The notes under the pieces are model-generated. The model saw only the letters and a program-made list of their open reading frames with translations. It did not search any database and had not been told where the DNA came from. Of a DNA stretch of 64,000 nt, positions 60,306-64,000 are shown in pieces (the stretch's first letter is position 1; each line of letters starts with the position of its first letter). The translations under genes were made by a program, and so were the position numbers. The stretch covers positions 62,272 to 126,271 of the forward strand of contig NZ_WJIF01000009.1 in the NCBI RefSeq assembly GCF_009647605.1, written 5' to 3'. The stretch is from Agromyces agglutinans (GTDB taxonomy: Bacteria; Actinomycetota; Actinomycetes; Actinomycetales; Microbacteriaceae).

Positions 60306-61231
60306 CCCTTGACCGCTCCGCTCACGAGACCGCTCGTCATGCGCCCCTGGACGATGAGGAAGAACACGATCACCGGGATCGCCATGAGGGTGGACCCCGC
60401 CATGATCGCGGCCCAGTTCGTCGTGCCGTTCGCGACCAGGAAGGTGCGCAGCCACACCGGCAGCGTCATCATCTCGGGCCGCGCGTTCAGCACGAGCGCC
60501 ATCAGGAACTCGTTCCAGGCCTGGATGAAGCCGAACACGCCCGTCGCCACGAGGCCTGGGGCCAGCAGCGGGAACGTCACCCGCCAGAACGCGCCGGCCC
60601 TCGAGCAGCCGTCGATCATCGCGGCCTCCTCGAGTTCGATCGGCACGCCGTTGACGAAGCCGCGCAGGGTCCAGATGGTGAACGGCAGCACGGCCGCGAC
60701 GTACACGATCGTGAGGCCCGCGATGGTGTTCAGCAGGTGCCACCCGTCGATGACCCGGAAGACCGAGACGATCATCGCCTCGCCCGGGATCATCTGGATG
60801 GTGAGGATCGCGATGATGAACGCACGACGGCTCTTGAACCGGAATCGCGTCACCGCGACCGAGGCCAGGAACGCGAACACGAGCGCGATGACGACCGTGA
60901 GGATCGTGATGATCAGCGAGTTCGCCGCGGCCGGCAGGAACGGCGTGCGTCCGGGATCGAACAGCACCGTCTCGTAGTTGCGCAGCGTGAAGTTGTCGGG
61001 CCAGAAATGCACCTCGGACCCGCGGATGTCGTTGTTGGGCTGCAGCGACGTGTTCAGCATCCAGTACACGGGGAAGACGAACACGAAGAAGAGCACGACC
61101 GCGATGGCGCTGTACACGACCGTGCCGATGCGGCGACGGCCACCGCCGGTGCGCCGGGCGGCATCGCGACCCGTTGCCCCCGTGGTCACCGCGCGCGTCG
61201 TGTCGGCGGCCGGGATGATGGTGGCGCTCAC
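60302..61231 (-). CDS. Amino-sugar ABC transporter permease, NgcG/DasC-like
   Basis: A 309-residue CUT1-type permease with six helices after a variable Thr/Arg/Gly-rich N-terminus. The first helix is VVYSAIAVVLFFVFVFPVYW; the EAA loop is IELEEAAMIDGCSRAGAFWR and the C-terminus is GRMTSGLVSGAVKG. The GTG at 61231 overlaps the stop of the MalF-like gene by four bases, and its end overlaps the GH3 gene. With the partner permease and the binding protein at 62392 it should import GlcNAc or chitobiose. No ATPase gene is in this cluster. Confidence 0.93.
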   Translation of the reverse strand: MSATIIPAADTTRAVTTGATGRDAARRTGGGRRRIGTVVYSAIAVVLFFVFVFPVYWMLNTSLQPNNDIRGSEVHFWPDNFTLRNYETVLFDPGRTPFLPAAANSLIITILTVVIALVFAFLASVAVTRFRFKSRRAFIIAILTIQMIPGEAMIVSVFRVIDGWHLLNTIAGLTIVYVAAVLPFTIWTLRGFVNGVPIELEEAAMIDGCSRAGAFWRVTFPLLAPGLVATGVFGFIQAWNEFLMALVLNARPEMMTLPVWLRTFLVANGTTNWAAIMAGSTLMAIPVIVFFLIVQGRMTSGLVSGAVKG

Positions 61232-62229
61232 TGCTCGTCCTCCTTGATGAGGTGGCGGATGTAGAAGACCGAGATCGACATCATGATGAGCGCGAAGATC
61301 ATCGCGAGCGCGCCGCCGATGCCGAACTCGCCTCCGGCGATGGAGACCTGGTAGATGTACACGCCGAGCGTGTTGGTCTCGGCGCGGATGCCGCCGATGT
61401 CCTGCAGCGCGAAGATCTGGGTGAAGACCTTCATGTCCCAGATGATCTGGAGGATGGCGACGACCAGGAAGATCGGCTTGAGGTACGGGAAGACGATCAG
61501 CCGGAAGCGTGCGAACGCGCCGGCGCCGTCGAGCTGGGCGGCCTCGAGCACCTCGTCGGGCACCTGGGTGAGCCCGGCGTAGAGCGTGAACGCCACGAAC
61601 GGCACCGCACCCCACACGATGATCACGGCCGCGACCGCGAAGAAGCTCAGGGGCTCGATCAGCCACGGGTGCTTGAAGAACTCCTCGAGGCCGAAGAAGT
61701 TCACGAGGACGTGGTTGATGACGCCGTAGTCGGTGTCGAACATCCAGCCCCAGACGATGGTCGCCGTGAGCGCGGGCATCGCCCACGCGAGCAGCAGGCC
61801 GACCGAGAGGAGCATCCGGAACGCCTTGGGCAGGCGTGCCATCATGAGCGCGATCAGGGTGCCGAGGAGCATCGTCAGCGCGACGCAGACGGCCGCGAAG
61901 ACGATCGTGCGGGCCAGCACCTCGTAGAACACGGGGTCGGTGAGCACGTCGGTGTAGTTCTGGAACCACACCCACTCGGGAGCCGCGCCGAAGACCTGGG
62001 CCCGGCCGTACTCCTGGAAGGACGTGATGATGAGCTGGATCAGCGGCCAGCCGACGATGGCGGCCAGCACGGCACTCGCGGGGATGAGGAGCGCGTAGGG
62101 CGTGAAGCCGCCGGCGCGGCGACGCCGCTTCGAGCGGTCACCGCCACCGCGCGAGGGCTCCGGGGCGACGATGCGTTCGCCCTCGATGGCGCTCGGCAGG
62201 GCGTCGGGCCCGCGATCGACCGTGGTCAT
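61228..62229 (-). CDS. Amino-sugar ABC transporter permease, NgcF/DasB-like
   Basis: A 333-residue MalF-type permease with six helices (first one ALLIPASAVLAAIVGWPLIQ) behind a long charged N-terminus containing SRGGGDRSKRRRRAGG. The EAA loop reads EVLEAAQLDGAGAFARFRLI and WDMKVFTQIFALQDIGGIRA precedes the last helices, which matches NgcF/DasB-like proteins. ATG 62229 has GGAGACTTGCACC upstream. It is second in the importer operon after the solute-binding protein (162-base gap, unusually long for this cluster). It forms the channel with the permease at 60302. Confidence 0.92.
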   Translation of the reverse strand: MTTVDRGPDALPSAIEGERIVAPEPSRGGGDRSKRRRRAGGFTPYALLIPASAVLAAIVGWPLIQLIITSFQEYGRAQVFGAAPEWVWFQNYTDVLTDPVFYEVLARTIVFAAVCVALTMLLGTLIALMMARLPKAFRMLLSVGLLLAWAMPALTATIVWGWMFDTDYGVINHVLVNFFGLEEFFKHPWLIEPLSFFAVAAVIIVWGAVPFVAFTLYAGLTQVPDEVLEAAQLDGAGAFARFRLIVFPYLKPIFLVVAILQIIWDMKVFTQIFALQDIGGIRAETNTLGVYIYQVSIAGGEFGIGGALAMIFALIMMSISVFYIRHLIKEDEQ

Positions 62230-62391
62230 GGTGCAAGTCTCCTGGGTTCGAGGGGTCCGGCCGGTGCGAGGCCCCGGCCGAAGGTGCGGGCGGCCGCCGT
62301 GTGTGGAGCGGCGACCGCCCGGCTCTGGGGCACGGGTGCGGCGGCGGGAAGGGGGGCGCCGCCGCACCCGGGAGCCGGATCGGGGATCCGA

Positions 62392-63657
62392 CTAGCCGTT
62401 GAGGATGTCCTCGATCTGGGTGTCCGCCTCCTCGGCGAGCGCCTGCACGTCGCCGCCCTGGGCGATGTTCACGAACAGGTCCTCGAGGATGCGGGCGGCC
62501 TCGACGTCGGCCCACTTGGGCGACGCGGGCGTGAGGCGCGCGTTGCCGGCGGCCTCGGCGGTCGCCTGCGCGACCTCGTCGGTGCCGAGCGTGTCGGCCA
62601 GCGACAGCTTGGCCGGCACGAGGCCGTTCTCGCCGTAGATGGTCTGGAACTCGTCGGAGAGGATGATCTCCAGCGCCGAGAGCGCGAGCTCCGGGTGCTT
62701 CGACTTGGCCGCGATGCCGATGTTCGAGCCGCCGGCCATGACCTGCGCCGCGCCGCCGTCAGCGCCCGGGAGGGCGTAGACGCCGAGGTTGGCCTCCTGG
62801 TCGGGGCAGCCGGGCGCCTCGGCGTCGGCCGGGGCGAGGATCGACCACTTCACCCAGCTGGGTGCCGACAGCTGCAGCGTGGTGCCGTCGCAGAAGCCGA
62901 CCTCGGGGCCGGTCTCGTTCGCGTCCTTCGGGGCGACCGAGGCCTTGGTCATGGCCTCCTGCACCTGCGTGAGGCCGGCGACCGACTCGGGCGAGCTGAG
63001 CTGGGCGTCCCACTCCTCGCCGTCGGGAACGGCGATCTCGCCGCCGTTCTCCCAGATGAAGGGCAGGGCGTTGCGCCAGTCCTGGCCGGGCCACCAGATG
63101 CCGGACTTGCCGGGGTTCGCGGCGGCGAGCGCCTCGCCGGTCGCGACGTACTCGTCGAGCGTGGTGGGCACGCTCGCGCCGATGCCGGCGAAGGCGTCCT
63201 TCTTGTAGAACACGAGGCGCGAGCCCGAGTACAGCGGGGCGGCGTAGAACTTGTCGTCGTACGTGCCCGCCTCGACGAAGCCGGGCAGCAGGTCGTCGCC
63301 GCCGAGGTCCTCGTAGTGCTCGGTGAGGTCGAGGAACGCGCCGGCCGAGGTGAATGCCGCGGCCTGCGTGTTGCCGATCTCGACCACGTCGGGGCTGTCG
63401 GAGCCCGAGAGGCTCGTGGTGAGGCGGTCGACGAGGCCCTCCCAGGCCTGCTCCTCGATGACGAGGGTCGAACCGGGGTTCTCCTCCTCGAACGTGGTCT
63501 TCAGGTACTCGCGAGCTTCATCGGGCGTGTCGGAGCCGACGAGCCAGACGCGGATCTCCGCGCCCTCCGACGAGGCGTCGTCGCCTCCGGAGGTGGCACA
63601 GCCGGCGAGGGTGAGAGCGGCCACGGCGCCGAGCGCCAGGATGCCGAGTTTCCTCAT
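62392..63657 (-). CDS. Amino-sugar-binding lipoprotein, NgcE-like
   Basis: A 421-residue solute-binding protein. Lipoprotein signal MRKLGILALGAVAALTLAGC, with the lipobox ending LAGC. The mature part has KTTFEEENPGSTLVIEEQAW, SLSGSDSPDVVEIGNTQAAA, LYSGSRLVFYKKDAFAGIGA and GIWWPGQDWRNALPFIWENG. The SPDVVEIGNTQ block is the usual family motif. ATG 63657 is chosen because AAAGGAAG sits seven bases before it; an upstream ATG at 63675 lacks this. The following genes (permeases, GH3, ROK kinase, NagB) suggest it binds GlcNAc or its oligomers. A ROK-type regulator lies just upstream. Confidence 0.92.
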   Translation of the reverse strand: MRKLGILALGAVAALTLAGCATSGGDDASSEGAEIRVWLVGSDTPDEAREYLKTTFEEENPGSTLVIEEQAWEGLVDRLTTSLSGSDSPDVVEIGNTQAAAFTSAGAFLDLTEHYEDLGGDDLLPGFVEAGTYDDKFYAAPLYSGSRLVFYKKDAFAGIGASVPTTLDEYVATGEALAAANPGKSGIWWPGQDWRNALPFIWENGGEIAVPDGEEWDAQLSSPESVAGLTQVQEAMTKASVAPKDANETGPEVGFCDGTTLQLSAPSWVKWSILAPADAEAPGCPDQEANLGVYALPGADGGAAQVMAGGSNIGIAAKSKHPELALSALEIILSDEFQTIYGENGLVPAKLSLADTLGTDEVAQATAEAAGNARLTPASPKWADVEAARILEDLFVNIAQGGDVQALAEEADTQIEDILNG

Positions 63658-63729
63658 TGCGTTGCTTCCTTTCATGGGGTGAAGGCGACAGCGGGGCAGC
63701 TGACACCCGAGTGGTGCGAGGGCGGGGGC

Positions 63730-64000
63730 CTAGGAGACTCCCAATTGTCCGGAGAGGACCATGACGGCGGCGCCGCGCAGGACGATGTCCGGCCCGAGCG
63801 TCGTCATCCGCAGTCGGAGATCGCGGTGCTGGTCCGCGATCGTCCTCTGCCGGAGCGTGTCGACGGCCGCGTCGTGGAACGCGCCGTCGAGCAGGTCGGC
63901 GGGGCCGCTGAGCACGACCTCCGCCAGGTTCAGGGCGCCCACGACGGGCGCGAGCACGATCGCGAGCCGGCGGCCCGCCTCGCGCAGCACGTCGTCGCGA
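63730..64000 (-). CDS. ROK-family protein, C-terminal end (gene runs off the window)
   Basis: The final 89 or so codons of a protein continuing past base 64000. Visible residues include LREAGRRLAIVLAPVVGALN, LAEVVLSGPADLLDGAFHDA and RMTTLGPDIVLRGAAVMVLS, then GQLGVS and the stop. This is the C-terminal segment of ROK proteins (GGP- and G..-type nucleotide motif region), and the pattern LGPDIVLRGAA is common in ROK transcriptional repressors of the NagC/XylR type. As the helix-turn-helix would lie at the unseen N-terminus, regulator versus kinase is not decided. Its position directly upstream of the NgcE-like gene favours a regulator. Confidence 0.78.
   Translation of the reverse strand, partial: RDDVLREAGRRLAIVLAPVVGALNLAEVVLSGPADLLDGAFHDAAVDTLRQRTIADQHRDLRLRMTTLGPDIVLRGAAVMVLSGQLGVS

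Overview
The window is about 72% GC, is densely packed with genes and has many ATGA/GTGA stop-start overlaps. The gene complement is actinobacterial: CarD, a RegX3/SenX3 pair, GlnR, MarP, a mycobacterial-type MutT1, an F420-type LLM oxidoreductase and sugar ABC systems without their own ATPase. Together with the fused IspDF it points to a member of Microbacteriaceae, perhaps near Agromyces or Microbacterium. The genus is a guess; no rRNA is present. It reads as ordinary chromosome: I see no integrase, transposase, phage module or CRISPR array.

Layout. 1-3.5 kb: cysS (partial), fused ispDF, carD, a small lipoprotein and a membrane protein. 3.5-18.4 kb is a phosphate island: regX3-senX3 facing phoU, then gpmA, a methyltransferase, a YgfZ-like protein, a nitrobindin-like protein, a 38-residue membrane protein, the nitrogen regulator glnR, ppk with a Nudix/phosphatase fusion, and pstSCAB. 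PHO-box-like heptamer repeats stand before phoU/senX3 and before pstS, and a third set lies in a geneless gap near 24.4 kb. 18.4-26.9 kb: a class IV aminotransferase, a conserved unknown, an HNH-type zinc protein, tRNA-Lys, a LuxR-type two-component system with a 24-bp perfect palindrome at its divergent promoter, a multi-pass membrane protein, an LLM oxidoreductase and marP. 26.9-31.1 kb: a Leloir galactose locus (galM, DeoR regulator, galTK). 31.1-34.6 kb: two GNAT acetyltransferases, a YbaK-like protein, an APC permease and a gamma-carbonic anhydrase.

34.7-38.3 kb is a three-gene minus-strand operon for an activated nonulosonic (sialic-acid-like) sugar: a CMP-sugar synthetase fused to a KdsC-like phosphatase, a NeuB-type synthase without the SAF domain, and a putative glycosyltransferase. 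I infer a Kdn-type cell-wall polymer. 38.4-40.8 kb: glyA-folD behind a ZTP (pfl) riboswitch.

40.9-51.9 kb and 57-64 kb are two amino-sugar regulons. The first has a GH20 lipoprotein, an ABC importer and, divergently, SIS isomerase/deaminase, ROK kinase, PfkB kinase, class II aldolase, DeoR regulator and NagA. That enzyme set fits a non-PTS N-acetylgalactosamine (AgaS/tagatose) route. The second has NagB, ROK kinase, a GH3 hexosaminidase, an ABC importer and the end of a ROK-type regulator, and fits N-acetylglucosamine use. It has no deacetylase of its own in view, so the single NagA may serve both. Neither importer has its ATPase here. Between them lie an MFS exporter, purU, a DUF2568 protein, a 20-bp tandem repeat and a TetR-controlled membrane protein.
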